Shown in pieces: positions 15,115 through 23,978 of a DNA stretch of 45,163 nucleotides. The position numbers and the translations under genes were made by a program. A model generated the notes under the pieces. The model worked only from the letters and a program-made list of their open reading frames with translations. It ran no database searches and was not told the origin of the DNA. The DNA lies in assembly GCA_964567045.1 (NCBI GenBank), contig CAZMLE010000028.1, forward strand, positions 1 to 45,163. Direction: 5' to 3'. Positions within the stretch are counted from its first letter, which is position 1; every line of letters starts with the position of its first letter. The DNA is from JAFNGF01 sp964567045. GTDB lineage: Bacteria > Planctomycetota > Phycisphaerae > Sedimentisphaerales > Anaerobacaceae.

Positions 15115-16668
15115 TCATCCGGTCCGGTTGGCGCCGACGTAGATAGCCAGGTCTTTGACGCCTTCGCCCCGCTCAAAGAGACGTTTTACATTGCTTAAAT
15201 CGTTGTTCATTAAAGTAATGTTGTCGGAAAGTTCCGAATCAACACGCAAAAAAGTGCCAACTTTGTGGCAGGGACGGCAGCCGTGAATAAAGGCGCCATT
15301 TACCTGCCTGAGCCATATCAATGCCTCTGTTGACACGGTGCTCTGGGCATCGAAATCGAAAATATTCAAATCGTTCACGTCCTCAAAGACCAAAGCGGGT
15401 CGGTGATCATCCCGCTCAAATCCCAAATCCAAATGCTGAAATCTCAAGCCTCGTGCGTGCCGGCAGTAAAACCCATACGCCGGCAGAGTGCCGAACATAC
15501 TGTACTCCGGATAATCTTTTTCTTTCTCGGCGATTTGCCGCAGCGCATCTTCTCTGGCGCCGCCGCCTTTGAACTTAATACGGATATTGCTCAGTGTCAC
15601 GTTTTCAACCGGGAAATTCGGCAGGCCGGTGATTGAACATCCGGTGCTGCCCACACCAGCCGCCTGGATGTTGCTAATCATAATGCCTTTTATCGAACCC
15701 ATGCCGGGCTTTTCGCCGGCGTAACTGCGAGCACGATTGCCCAGGCGGATAAATATCGCAGCGCCCACATTTTCCATAACGATATTCGATACGTTGACCC
15801 GCTCCAGCGTTCCGCCATCGACTATTTCCAGAGCAAGCCCGGCTAACCGGGTGTCATAAACCGCACAGTTACTGATGGTGATATTCTTGAATCCGCCGGT
15901 GGATTCAGTACCCATCTTCAGGGCATTACAACTGGTGCTGAACACGCAGTTGGTTATCGTGATATTTTCGCAGCCGTGCCCGCCTATACTTTTTAGCACC
16001 AGAGCATCATCACCGCTGCTAATCCGACAATTCGATACGCAGACTTTGCGGCAGTTGTCAATATTCAGGCCATCATTGTTCCTGTTAACCCTGCTGTCTA
16101 CGCTGATACCATCGATATTTACGCCTTCACAAGCCCGGTATAGCTGTGCCCATGCCGAAGAATCTCGAAGGGCTATGTCTTTCACTGCGACGTTTTCGCA
16201 TCGCTCGAAGCGTATGAGAAACGGGCGTTTTTTGTCCAATTCAAACGCTGCGCCCTGACCATCGACGACGCCCCGGCCAAGAACGGCAATATTTGCTGAA
16301 CCCTCTGCGTAGATGATGCTGTCGCCGGCGTAATCGTCAAGACTCTTGCTGCCCAACAGTGTAGCGCCGGCTTCAATGCACAGGCTAACGTTGTTTTTGA
16401 GATGGATCGTGCCGGACAGAAACGTTCCATTGTGCAGGTAAACTTTCCCGCCGCCCGCCTTTGCACAGGCATCGATCGCAGATTGGATGGCTGCCGTATC
16501 CAATTTCTTGCCGTCACCGGCCGCTCCATAATCATAAACACTAAATACACCTTTTGCTGACGGTGCGCCTGCTGCCGCGTTTTGGCTCCAGGCCAAAAAG
16601 ATCAAAACCGCTGTGACAGAAAATGCCAGGAGCAAAAAACGCTCTGGCAGAAGGTGTAACTTAAACAT
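15115..16668 (-). CDS. exported GH28-type polygalacturonase-like hydrolase
   Basis: The 517-residue protein has a signal peptide ('FLLLAFSVTAVLIFLAWSQ...AAAG') and a right-handed parallel beta-helix. It starts with the pectate-lyase-3 type motif 'VYDYGAAGDGKKLDTAAIQ' and shows GH28 active-site hallmarks: 'NNDGLNID', 'SSGDDALVLKS' with paired aspartates, and 'GGHG' a few residues later. GH28 enzymes hydrolyse pectin-type galacturonans outside the cell. The true substrate may be another uronic-acid polymer. The ATG at 16668 has AAGGAG upstream. It lies between ftsW and murG on the same strand with short gaps (48 and 55 bases), an unusual place for a catabolic gene. Confidence 0.87.
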   Translation of the reverse strand: MFKLHLLPERFLLLAFSVTAVLIFLAWSQNAAAGAPSAKGVFSVYDYGAAGDGKKLDTAAIQSAIDACAKAGGGKVYLHNGTFLSGTIHLKNNVSLCIEAGATLLGSKSLDDYAGDSIIYAEGSANIAVLGRGVVDGQGAAFELDKKRPFLIRFERCENVAVKDIALRDSSAWAQLYRACEGVNIDGISVDSRVNRNNDGLNIDNCRKVCVSNCRISSGDDALVLKSIGGHGCENITITNCVFSTSCNALKMGTESTGGFKNITISNCAVYDTRLAGLALEIVDGGTLERVNVSNIVMENVGAAIFIRLGNRARSYAGEKPGMGSIKGIMISNIQAAGVGSTGCSITGLPNFPVENVTLSNIRIKFKGGGAREDALRQIAEKEKDYPEYSMFGTLPAYGFYCRHARGLRFQHLDLGFERDDHRPALVFEDVNDLNIFDFDAQSTVSTEALIWLRQVNGAFIHGCRPCHKVGTFLRVDSELSDNITLMNNDLSNVKRLFERGEGVKDLAIYVGANRTG

Positions 16669-16716
16669 GGGCCGGTCTCCTTGCAAAGTGACAGCAAGCC
16701 GCACCGCAACAGGCAA

Positions 16717-17904
16717 TCACTGACTTGGTTTGTCTTGCGATTCGGCTGATTTCTGAGCCGATTGTTTGGCAATATTCAGCAGCACGCCAACCGCAGCGGC
16801 TGAGAGCAGCATACTTGTTCCGCCGGCACTTACAAACGGAAGTGGTATGCCTTTTGTCGGCAGCACAACCGTCACTACTCCGATATTAAGCGCGGCCTGA
16901 AGCGCGATCGTCAAAACGATACCGCCGGCTAAAAGTTGCCCGAACCGATCCCGGCTGCGCAAAACAACCACAATCCCAAGAGCAACAAAGGCAATGAATA
17001 ACCCAATAACTGCTGCCGAGCCCAGGAAGCCAAGCTCCTCGCCGATAATCGCAAATACAAAATCTGTGGTATCTTCCGGCAAATGGCCGTACTTGCAGAT
17101 TCCTTCACCCAATCCCTTTCCCCACAGCCAGCCGGAACCCAGCGCAACCAATGATTGGTTTGCCTGATAAGCTGCGGAATCCTCCCACTGCTCAGGGCTC
17201 AAAAAAGCGGCAATTCGCAGCATCCGGCTGGGCGAACTGATCAACAGCACAAAAAAGCCTGCCACGCCGAATGGCAACGGGGTCAGCAGATGCCACCACC
17301 TTGCGCCGGCACTGGCCAAGATCAGAAAAGCCACAATTGCCATAAATGCTGCTGTACCAAAGTCTTCGATCGCAACCAGGCCAACTGTCGCAGCAATCAC
17401 AAGACAAACCGGCACGAACCTCCTCCAGTATAACTTCAGCTCTGGGCCGCACTTATCGCACACCGCAACAAGAAAGAAAACGGTAGCCCATTTGGCCAGT
17501 TCAGAAGGCTGAAAACTCACTACGACCGGGCCGAGCGGGATTCTCAGCCACCGCCGGGCACGGTTTATCTCTGCGCCAAACTCAGGCAGCAAAACGAGTA
17601 TAAGTAACGCTACACTAAGGACTAACCAATAGCTGGTCGGCGACCGCAGCCAGCCCCACGCCAAGCTGAACCGGCGGTAATTGAACCAGGATGCCACGTA
17701 CATCAGTAGGCACGCCAGCGGGAAGAACAGAATCCTGCGCAGGGATGGGAAATCGTAGAACCTCCCCAAGTCAAGCTCCTGCCCGATGTTAGCGCTCGCC
17801 GAGAAAACAAAGAGGGTACCGACCGCCATCAATAATAGAACCACCGCAGCAATGTTATCAGCAAGCCGACTCGGTTTTGTATCGCTAATCACTTGTTTGT
17901 ACAA
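16717..17904 (-). CDS. ftsW: SEDS-family cell-division protein FtsW
   Basis: The 395-residue polytopic membrane protein has about ten hydrophobic segments. SEDS landmarks include 'RRWLRIPLGPVVVSFQPSELAKW', 'AIEDFGTAAFM', 'LPEDTTDFVFAIIGEELGFLG' and 'KGIPLPFVSAGGTSMLLSAAAVGVLLNI'. FtsW polymerises lipid II glycan at the division septum with its partner PBP. RodA is the other SEDS candidate, but the proximity to murG favours FtsW. The start is TTG at 17904, with an in-frame stop two codons upstream and a GTG at 17892 as alternative. No strong Shine-Dalgarno is visible. The downstream GH28 gene is 48 bases away. Confidence 0.9.
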   Translation of the reverse strand: MYKQVISDTKPSRLADNIAAVVLLLMAVGTLFVFSASANIGQELDLGRFYDFPSLRRILFFPLACLLMYVASWFNYRRFSLAWGWLRSPTSYWLVLSVALLILVLLPEFGAEINRARRWLRIPLGPVVVSFQPSELAKWATVFFLVAVCDKCGPELKLYWRRFVPVCLVIAATVGLVAIEDFGTAAFMAIVAFLILASAGARWWHLLTPLPFGVAGFFVLLISSPSRMLRIAAFLSPEQWEDSAAYQANQSLVALGSGWLWGKGLGEGICKYGHLPEDTTDFVFAIIGEELGFLGSAAVIGLFIAFVALGIVVVLRSRDRFGQLLAGGIVLTIALQAALNIGVVTVVLPTKGIPLPFVSAGGTSMLLSAAAVGVLLNIAKQSAQKSAESQDKPSQ

Positions 17905-18001
17905 GACTTACAAAAAAATTTTACCCGCGAAGCCAAGAATCAGTCCCTATAAGATTATTGTCGGCTGCCGTCGCCAGATTGCAGCAAAAATTGCCGCAGA
18001 A

Positions 18002-19270
18002 TTATAGTCGCGGGCGAACACCAACGACCGTGTCGTCCGGAAGGCAGCCAACTACCTGCTCGCAGGTACCCTCAAATTGCACTTGTGTATCCTCCCCGGG
18101 GTGGAGCACATACGCTATAATCTGGCGTGGCCCTTTGCTGCCCATAGCGGCGACGCAATAGATGTTGCACTTACCGGTATTTTTCACCCAGAGCTCGGTC
18201 GCGGCACCAGAGCGATTCTGTTTGACCGAAAGACAAGCTCCATCCAAAAGGGGCAACGCCTTGCCTTTGAAGGCAGCAGCCAACTCCCGCACATACCGGA
18301 CTTGCTCGAATCCATACTCGCAGCTTGGCTCTATCTGCATGGCCTCGTACCATTCGTTCCATGAAGTAATAGTAATCCACCTTGCTGCGACTTGCTGAGC
18401 GAGAGCAAAACGCCGGCGGAGGTATTGACCCTTTGATCGCTCGATGTCGAAGCCGAGTTTGCGAATCCGGCTTCCACCTCCGATTGCTGCCAAGATTGAG
18501 GGTTTGCCCAAAGTCTGGAGGTGCTTTGCCACTTGCTTGTACGAGTTTGTCAGCACCTCGTCGCTGTAATACTTGTCGGCGTAGGGGACGATGCTGTCGA
18601 AGACCGACAGATATTCGAGGTCGATATCCCAGCCATCCGGCACAGCGACATACCACGCTGGGCCGTAGTCGGTCGTCAGACCTTCAAGCAGGGGTCTCCA
18701 ACGGTCAAGTGGTAGCGTGTGCGCCTGGTAGACGAAGATAACTGGCTTGCCATCTACTCTGAGGTAGCCTGGGTGCTTACCGAACTCCTTCAGGACATAG
18801 GCCAACGCAAGGCGGAGCTTCTCGTTTGAAAGGCCAGGGAAATTTGCCAGGTGCTCAAGGACTACGCAGAGGCGGAACTGACGCGGAGAATGTGCGCCGA
18901 TTTGGTCGAGCATCTGCTGAAAGATTTTTCCGGGCGTCGTTTCCGGACCCGACCACGAGACGATGAATCCATCGATACCGGCATCGCACGCAAGGCAGAC
19001 CTGAAAATCGATGAGCTTCGGGTCGTCCGACCGGTAAGGGCCGAGCAGCGGGTGATCAAGAATAGTGGTCTGCTTATCCCACTGCCAGGGCTGCTTGTAT
19101 CCGTACCACGGATAATGGTATGCAAAGATCAGACGATCTGTTGTCGCGTGCTCCGGCTCTGTAAATTCTGTGGTTGAAAGGCCAGGGTCGGGAGCCGCCG
19201 GAAGCCCCGTGAGCGGCACAGCCATGCACAGGCCGATGATAGTCAGCACGCGAATCAGTTGGTTTTTCAT
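18002..19270 (-). CDS. exported GH99-like glycoside hydrolase
   Basis: The 422-residue protein has a signal peptide ('LIRVLTIIGLCMAVPLTGLPA') and a TIM-barrel domain with 'IFAYHYPWYG', 'GIDGFIVSWSGP' and 'ITSWNEWYEAMQIEPS'. This pattern is shared by GH99 endo-mannosidases and WbsX-like proteins that act on mannose-containing or rhamnan-type glycans. A beta-rich C-terminal domain of about 80 residues follows. The ATG at 19270 is preferred to a TTG at 19291. Its promoter appears to overlap that of the divergent DUF1573 gene. The 97-base gap to ftsW leaves co-transcription possible. Substrate specificity is not determined. Confidence 0.8.
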   Translation of the reverse strand: MKNQLIRVLTIIGLCMAVPLTGLPAAPDPGLSTTEFTEPEHATTDRLIFAYHYPWYGYKQPWQWDKQTTILDHPLLGPYRSDDPKLIDFQVCLACDAGIDGFIVSWSGPETTPGKIFQQMLDQIGAHSPRQFRLCVVLEHLANFPGLSNEKLRLALAYVLKEFGKHPGYLRVDGKPVIFVYQAHTLPLDRWRPLLEGLTTDYGPAWYVAVPDGWDIDLEYLSVFDSIVPYADKYYSDEVLTNSYKQVAKHLQTLGKPSILAAIGGGSRIRKLGFDIERSKGQYLRRRFALAQQVAARWITITSWNEWYEAMQIEPSCEYGFEQVRYVRELAAAFKGKALPLLDGACLSVKQNRSGAATELWVKNTGKCNIYCVAAMGSKGPRQIIAYVLHPGEDTQVQFEGTCEQVVGCLPDDTVVGVRPRL

Positions 19271-19280
19271 ACAAAGGACC

Positions 19281-19309
19281 TTGCTTGTCAACGGCTTTTC
19301 TACTATAAT
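19281..19309 (+). promoter_or_regulatory. plus-strand promoter for the DUF1573-cytochrome genes
   Basis: TTGCTT (19281-19286), a 17-base spacer and a perfect TATAAT (19304-19309). Transcription would start near 19316, about 50 bases before the ATG at 19365. Confidence 0.7.
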
Positions 19310-19332
19310 AGTTGCTCGCGCAGGCCAGGCAA
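19305..19332 (-). promoter_or_regulatory. minus-strand promoter for the GH99-like gene, overlapping the opposite one
   Basis: On the minus strand TTGCCT (19332-19327), a 16-base spacer and TATTAT (19310-19305). Its -10 element shares five bases with the opposite-strand TATAAT, so the two promoters use one symmetric A+T block. Confidence 0.55.
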
Positions 19333-19364
19333 AATATATCGCGCTCTAATTCGGAGATGAAAAT

Positions 19365-20447
19365 ATGATACGCAATTGGTGGCGAAGATTCAAGATTCAA
19401 AATTCAAGATTCAAGATTGTGTATATGCTCGGCTGCCTTCTGTTCTTACTGGCTGGCTGTCAAAAACCAGCCGAAGTGGTAGAAGGTCCAAAATCTGCCC
19501 TGCAAGAGCCCAAACCGGCAATCCAACAACAAAAACCTGAGCCTAATAAACCCACACCAAAAATCGCTTTTGAGAAATTGGTGCATGATTACGGCGACGT
19601 CGGGCCAGGAACCGATAACGTCGGTGAGTTCAAATTCACAAACGTCGGCGAGGGGCTGTTGACAATCAAAGAAGTAAAGGGTTGCTGCGGTGTCACCACC
19701 TCTGTGGAAAGGCAACAATATAAACCAGGTGAAAGCGGCGTTGTAAAAGCAAAGTTCCGCGCCTTTACAGCACCTGGTATATTCAGGCGAGCAATCCAAG
19801 TGTACAGCAACGATCCATCAAAGGCGGAGGTTGAGCTGACCTTAAAGGCCAAGATTGTGCCCAAGGTGGCGTACGAGCCGCAGAGACTGAACCTTCTGCT
19901 CAGAGATAAAGATGCCGGCAGCCCGGAGATCACCCTAACCAGCCTCGACGGCAAGCCGTTCTCCATAACGCAGTTCAGATCGCCGCTAAACAGTGTAACT
20001 GCTGAAATCGACCCAGCGGTGCAGGCGACCAAATTTATTCTAAAGCCTAAAATCGACGCCCAAAAACTGCAAGAAGGGTTGGATGGCTATATACAGATCA
20101 GCCTGACACATCCGGAATGCAGCCAGGTTAGTATCCCCTTTAGCGCCGTGCCAAGGTTTAAGATTACGCCGCCACAGCTAATCGTTCTCAAAGCTCAGCC
20201 GCAAAAGCCAGTGACAAGAAAAGTGTGGGTGCTGAGCAACTACGGCGACGCTTTTGAAGTTGAGTCGGTGTCTTCGCAAAATGGCATCATAAAGGTTCTC
20301 AAGCAGGAGAAAGTCGGCAGCGGCTATCAGTTCGATGTGGAAATAACGCCGCCAGACGCCCAAGCTCAAGGACGCTTCACCGACACATTTGTGGTGAATC
20401 TAACAGGCGGTGAGAAGCTGGCAATTGTTTGCCGCGGGTTCTATTAA
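19365..20447 (+). CDS. DUF1573-containing lipoprotein
   Basis: The 360-residue protein carries a lipoprotein signal with lipobox LAGC. A Pro/Gln-rich linker leads to a DUF1573 immunoglobulin-like domain ('HDYGDVGPGTDNVGEFKFTN', 'GVVKAKF', 'IQVYSNDPSKAEVEL') and two further beta-rich segments. A CC pair ('KGCCGVTT') could bind metal or form a disulfide. DUF1573 proteins are abundant in Planctomycetota and Bacteroidota with unknown roles at the outer surface. The ATG at 19365 has GGAG at good spacing. A later ATG at 19425 lacks one. The sequence between them is a heptamer array that lengthens the signal-peptide n-region. The two cytochrome genes follow. Confidence 0.85.
   Translation: MIRNWWRRFKIQNSRFKIVYMLGCLLFLLAGCQKPAEVVEGPKSALQEPKPAIQQQKPEPNKPTPKIAFEKLVHDYGDVGPGTDNVGEFKFTNVGEGLLTIKEVKGCCGVTTSVERQQYKPGESGVVKAKFRAFTAPGIFRRAIQVYSNDPSKAEVELTLKAKIVPKVAYEPQRLNLLLRDKDAGSPEITLTSLDGKPFSITQFRSPLNSVTAEIDPAVQATKFILKPKIDAQKLQEGLDGYIQISLTHPECSQVSIPFSAVPRFKITPPQLIVLKAQPQKPVTRKVWVLSNYGDAFEVESVSSQNGIIKVLKQEKVGSGYQFDVEITPPDAQAQGRFTDTFVVNLTGGEKLAIVCRGFY
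19385..19419. repeat. seven-base array in the DUF1573 lipoprotein signal peptide (AAGATTC)
   Basis: Five units: AAGATTC, AAGATTC, AAAATTC, AAGATTC and AAGATTG. They encode 'RFKIQNSRFKI' ahead of the hydrophobic core, so the array has become the basic n-region of the signal peptide. Confidence 0.9.
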
Positions 20448-20480
20448 AGTAACTTGGGCACGCGAAAACCAGGCTTAGCT

Positions 20481-21842
20481 ATGAAACGGTGGGCAGCTTG
20501 CATTTGCGTATTGACGCTGGCGGCATCTTGTGAGTTAGTCCGACGAGCCGAACCAACAGCGAAACCTGTTCAGCGAACAGATATACTCACAGTTTTTATT
20601 ACCGGCAACGAGCTGGGAGAGCTAAAGCCGTGCGGATGCAGCGGCGGACAACTTGGAGGATTCGATAGACGTGCAGCCATCTTGAACTCTGTGCCCAGCC
20701 AAAGAAGATTGGTCGTGGATGCGGGCTCGTTTGTGGCAGGTGACACCGAGCAGGACCTGATCAAGTTCAATATAGTAATCAGGGCGTTGGACTTGCTCGA
20801 CTACGATTTGGTCAATCTAACGGAGAAAGATGTCGAGATAGCCGGGAATCTTGGACTGCTGAACAGTATCGGCTCACTTTTCAACATCGTAAGTGCTCAG
20901 CACATCACTGACGCCAATGTCCCGACAAAATTTACCAGGCAGTTGCCGCTGCGAGATGAAAATGTGGCGGTGACGGTTGTAGCCTTTGACGCCAAATCAT
21001 CGCCGATAGAGCAGATTGACGAGCTTTTTGCCGACAGCCCCGCTCCGCAGGCATTCAATATCCTCGTTGTGAACAGTTGCGATTCGGACGTTATTGACAC
21101 TATCGCTAAAAGCGCGCCGGCGGTAGATTGTCTGGTTTGTCCCGCTGATTCCGATGAGCCGAGAATAATAAGCGAACCGAACAGCAGACCTCTGGCTTTT
21201 TCGGTGGGCCGATTCGGCAGGTATGTGTGCAGACTCCAGATAACCAAGTCTGCCGAAGGCAAACTGAAATTGGATTTTCAAAGTCTGCCCGTGCAAGAAA
21301 AGCTACGGCAAGAGCCGGCTCTGGTTGGGCTATACAAAGATTACCAGCAACTGGTCAAAGAGCACAATCTTGTGCAGAAGTATTCACGTTTTTCGCTGGA
21401 GGATGGCTTGAAATTTGTCGGCTCAGACGCCTGCAGGTCTTGCCACCAGTACGAATATCAGCAGTGGCACACCACAGCCCATGCCCACGCTTACGCGACG
21501 CTGGAGAAGGTCGGCTCGCAGTCTGACCCGGAATGTGTCCTGTGCCACGTTGTCGGGATGGAATATGAAAGCGGCTTTATCTCGCAGGAGCAAACCGCCC
21601 ACTTGAAGGATGTAGGCTGCGAAAACTGCCACGGGCCCGGCTCCGAACACGTCAAAACCCTTGGAAAAGTAAAAACCGCCGGGCCAAAATCGACGTGTCT
21701 TAACTGCCATACGCCCGAAAAGAGCACTGAATACGCTGGTAATGAGCAGGCTTATCTGGAAAGAATCATTCATTGGAACCGGTCAGAGTCCGCAGCAGAT
21801 GGCAATCAAGAACAAGGCCGTTCTCGGATTGGTAACTTATGA
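20481..21842 (+). CDS. lipoprotein: metallophosphatase-like domain fused to tetrahaem cytochrome c
   Basis: The 453-residue protein has a lipobox LAASC (Cys17). Its N-terminal part resembles the 5'-nucleotidase/UshA metallophosphatase fold ('ITGNELGELKPCGCSGGQLG', 'VVDAGSF', 'LVNLTEKDVEI'). The C-terminal part has four haem motifs: CRSCH (318-322), CVLCH (352-356), CENCH (380-384) and CLNCH (406-410), in a cytochrome c554-like domain. It would sit outside the cytoplasmic membrane and move electrons. Whether the first domain is an active phosphatase is doubtful. The ATG at 20481 is preferred because it gives a proper lipoprotein signal. The stop overlaps the next start (ATGA), so translation is coupled to the split-Soret-type gene. 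Confidence 0.88.
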   Translation: MKRWAACICVLTLAASCELVRRAEPTAKPVQRTDILTVFITGNELGELKPCGCSGGQLGGFDRRAAILNSVPSQRRLVVDAGSFVAGDTEQDLIKFNIVIRALDLLDYDLVNLTEKDVEIAGNLGLLNSIGSLFNIVSAQHITDANVPTKFTRQLPLRDENVAVTVVAFDAKSSPIEQIDELFADSPAPQAFNILVVNSCDSDVIDTIAKSAPAVDCLVCPADSDEPRIISEPNSRPLAFSVGRFGRYVCRLQITKSAEGKLKLDFQSLPVQEKLRQEPALVGLYKDYQQLVKEHNLVQKYSRFSLEDGLKFVGSDACRSCHQYEYQQWHTTAHAHAYATLEKVGSQSDPECVLCHVVGMEYESGFISQEQTAHLKDVGCENCHGPGSEHVKTLGKVKTAGPKSTCLNCHTPEKSTEYAGNEQAYLERIIHWNRSESAADGNQEQGRSRIGNL

Positions 21843-22621
21843 AGTCACTTACCAGAAGAGAACTGCTTGCGCTGGCCGGCATCGCTGCCGGCTCGTGTGC
21901 TGTATCTTCGTGCGTGCGTGAGCAATTGGCATCGCCTCCAGCTAAAGAGCCTCGCTTGCGGTGGGTTTTCGCCAGATTGGACCCGGATATTACCGCAGAC
22001 AGGGCATACCAAGACTATTACCAGGGTCACTGCATGTACGCGGTCTTCAAGAGTATAGTGTGGCAACTGGCGGAACAACGAGGCGAACCTTATAAGTCTT
22101 TTCAGTTTGATATGATGAAATACGGGGCGGGCGGAGTGGCTGGGTGGGGCTCTCTGTGCGGCGGACTAAACGGCGGCGCGGCCGTTATCGGCCTTTTTGC
22201 CACAACGCAAGACCAAGCAAGGCTGCTTACACATGAGCTATTTAGATGGTATGAGACAGCCGCACTTCCAGCTTACGTGCCTAAAAGGGCAAAATTGAGC
22301 ATGGAAATACCGAAGTCCGTGTCCAATTCTGTTCTTTGCCACGTATCGGTTAGCAGTTGGTGCAAGGTGTCGGGACATCGCGCTTTTAGCAAAGAGCATA
22401 ACGAGCGATGTGCCCGCCTGACTGCCGATACCGCTAAGATGACCGTGCAGATTCTTAACCGCAATCTTCAGGGCCAGTTTGCCGCCACCCACGCCTTAAG
22501 CCCGGAGACAAAATCATGCAATAGCTGTCATGCAAGAGGCGGCAAGCTCGAAAACTCGCTCGGCGAAATGAGCTGCAATGCCTGCCACTTCTCAGGTGGC
22601 CAGAAGCACCCTAATCTATAA
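21839..22621 (+). CDS. split-Soret-type dihaem cytochrome c (C_GCAxxG_C_C family)
   Basis: The 260-residue protein starts with a Tat-like signal (TRRELLALAG) followed by a possible lipobox. The core carries 'GHCMYAVFKSIV' and 'GWGSLCGGLNGGAAVIGLF', the conserved cysteine-glycine signature of the C_GCAxxG_C_C family. The C-terminus adds two haem motifs, CNSCH (227-231) and CNACH (246-250), as in split-Soret cytochromes of anaerobes. It should act outside the cytoplasmic membrane with the upstream tetrahaem lipoprotein, to which it is translationally coupled by a four-base overlap. The electron donor and acceptor are unknown. The pattern fits anaerobic or metal-linked respiration. Confidence 0.85.
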   Translation: MKSLTRRELLALAGIAAGSCAVSSCVREQLASPPAKEPRLRWVFARLDPDITADRAYQDYYQGHCMYAVFKSIVWQLAEQRGEPYKSFQFDMMKYGAGGVAGWGSLCGGLNGGAAVIGLFATTQDQARLLTHELFRWYETAALPAYVPKRAKLSMEIPKSVSNSVLCHVSVSSWCKVSGHRAFSKEHNERCARLTADTAKMTVQILNRNLQGQFAATHALSPETKSCNSCHARGGKLENSLGEMSCNACHFSGGQKHPNL

Positions 22622-22779
22622 AGTTCTTGCGAAAAATTGTTCGCTGGAGGGAACCAAACGCCCCGGCTAATGTCGAATAAAATAGCGGATAGCGCTGCTG
22701 CCGCGCGATCTGCATTGCACGCTCCGGCGTAGAATCAGTAGAGGCGTCTATAGGCGGCGTAAACGCCCGGACACGAAAT

Positions 22780-23730
22780 ATGATAAAGACATTGCGAATA
22801 ACAACTATAGTAGCTGCGATTTTAGCGGGCCTGCTTTTTGTTTTTCCGGTGTTTTTTGGCGTCCGGGCAAACGAAGAAGCCGAGCAGTTCTTAAATTCGC
22901 CCGGGGTGGTGGAAAAGTATAAGCAGGCCAACGGCAATAAGCAAAATGGAAGTGACAGCCAGATTTCGCCGCTTGTTAAGCATGCTGAAGCTTTTGCGCT
23001 ATACCTAAATCCCGCCCCGGAGCCCGCAAGAACCGCTCCGATAAGGCAGCAGCCGATTATTCCACCCACGCCTCCGAAGGCCTATGCCAAATTCAGCCTT
23101 GTCGGCACCAGCGTTCACGCGACCAAACCCGAAGAATCGCTGGCATTTATTAAGGAGCCGGGCAAGGGCCTGTTCTGGGTCAGGCCAGGCAGCAAAGTGG
23201 GGCATGTGACTGTTGAACAGATAGGAGAGGGCCTAATCGTCTGCCGGGATGAGCAGGGCAACTCGGAGCAGATTTTAGCTCAGCCCAGGCAGCCCGAACT
23301 GAGTCTGCTTGAAGGCTCACCATCAGCTTTAGCGAGGGCCAGCAGCAATGTTGCCGCTCAGATTCCCATGCCGAGTTCAAGTAAACCTCCAGGCAGCGTT
23401 ATCATAAGCAGGCCTTCGACATCACAGATAACTGATGGGGAAAACGCGGCCCTGAACGACCTGATCGAAAAGCTCAAGGCCCTGCAGAGCAGTTCAGAGT
23501 CCGATAAAACCGGCTCGCCCGGCAGCAATGAACCAGACGCAGCCGTTATGGAAAAGCTCATTTCTGACTTTAGGTCAACGCACGTGGATGCCCAGGAAGC
23601 AAAAAGATTGGGTAATTTGGGCAAAGAGCTTAGCGGCATCCAGCAAGACCCCAATCGAGCGCAACAAAGCCGGGACAGAAGGCAAATAGTGCCGGTCAGA
23701 CGAATACCCGTGCCTCCGAGGACAAAGTAG
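22780..23730 (+). CDS. gspC: T2SS inner-membrane linker, GspC/PilP-like
   Basis: The 316-residue protein has one N-terminal transmembrane segment ('ITTIVAAILAGLLFVFPVFFG'), a Pro-rich linker and an HR-like domain around residues 103-165 ('FSLVGTSVHATKPEESLAFI', 'VRPGSKVGHVTVEQIGEGL'). GspC and PilP use this domain to contact the secretin. There is no PDZ domain. A low-complexity Ser/Pro/Glu tail ends in a basic patch. It lies 158 bases after the split-Soret gene and 248 bases before gspD. Assignment as GspC rests on the domain plan and on its place directly before the secretin gene. Confidence 0.78.
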   Translation: MIKTLRITTIVAAILAGLLFVFPVFFGVRANEEAEQFLNSPGVVEKYKQANGNKQNGSDSQISPLVKHAEAFALYLNPAPEPARTAPIRQQPIIPPTPPKAYAKFSLVGTSVHATKPEESLAFIKEPGKGLFWVRPGSKVGHVTVEQIGEGLIVCRDEQGNSEQILAQPRQPELSLLEGSPSALARASSNVAAQIPMPSSSKPPGSVIISRPSTSQITDGENAALNDLIEKLKALQSSSESDKTGSPGSNEPDAAVMEKLISDFRSTHVDAQEAKRLGNLGKELSGIQQDPNRAQQSRDRRQIVPVRRIPVPPRTK

Positions 23731-23930
23731 CGGTTATTTCGTTGTCTGCCGAATCGTCGCCGAGCCAAAGATTCTTCGGGCAACTTTCTGCCTCGTACCT
23801 ACACCGGCCACTTTCCGCATTATCAGTACTGAAATTTGTGTTTTTCAGCTAATTGTGCGGGAACTTTTGCGTTCTTCATGTGTCTGATTAGATGGCTGGT
23901 CCTTCAAAGCCTGTATAGTGGCTTTGGGCA

Positions 23931-23955
23931 GGGGCTTTTGGCAGGCAAAAGCCCC
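23931..23955 (+). promoter_or_regulatory. strong hairpin in the gspD leader
   Basis: A perfect 10-bp stem (GGGGCTTTTG / CAAAAGCCCC) with a five-base loop is followed by ATTTTC and, nine bases after the stem, by the GAAGGAG Shine-Dalgarno of gspD. It could act as an attenuator, processing site or mRNA-stabilising structure. The T-run is short for a full terminator. Confidence 0.6.
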
Positions 23956-23978
23956 ATTTTCATAGAAGGAGTATTGTG

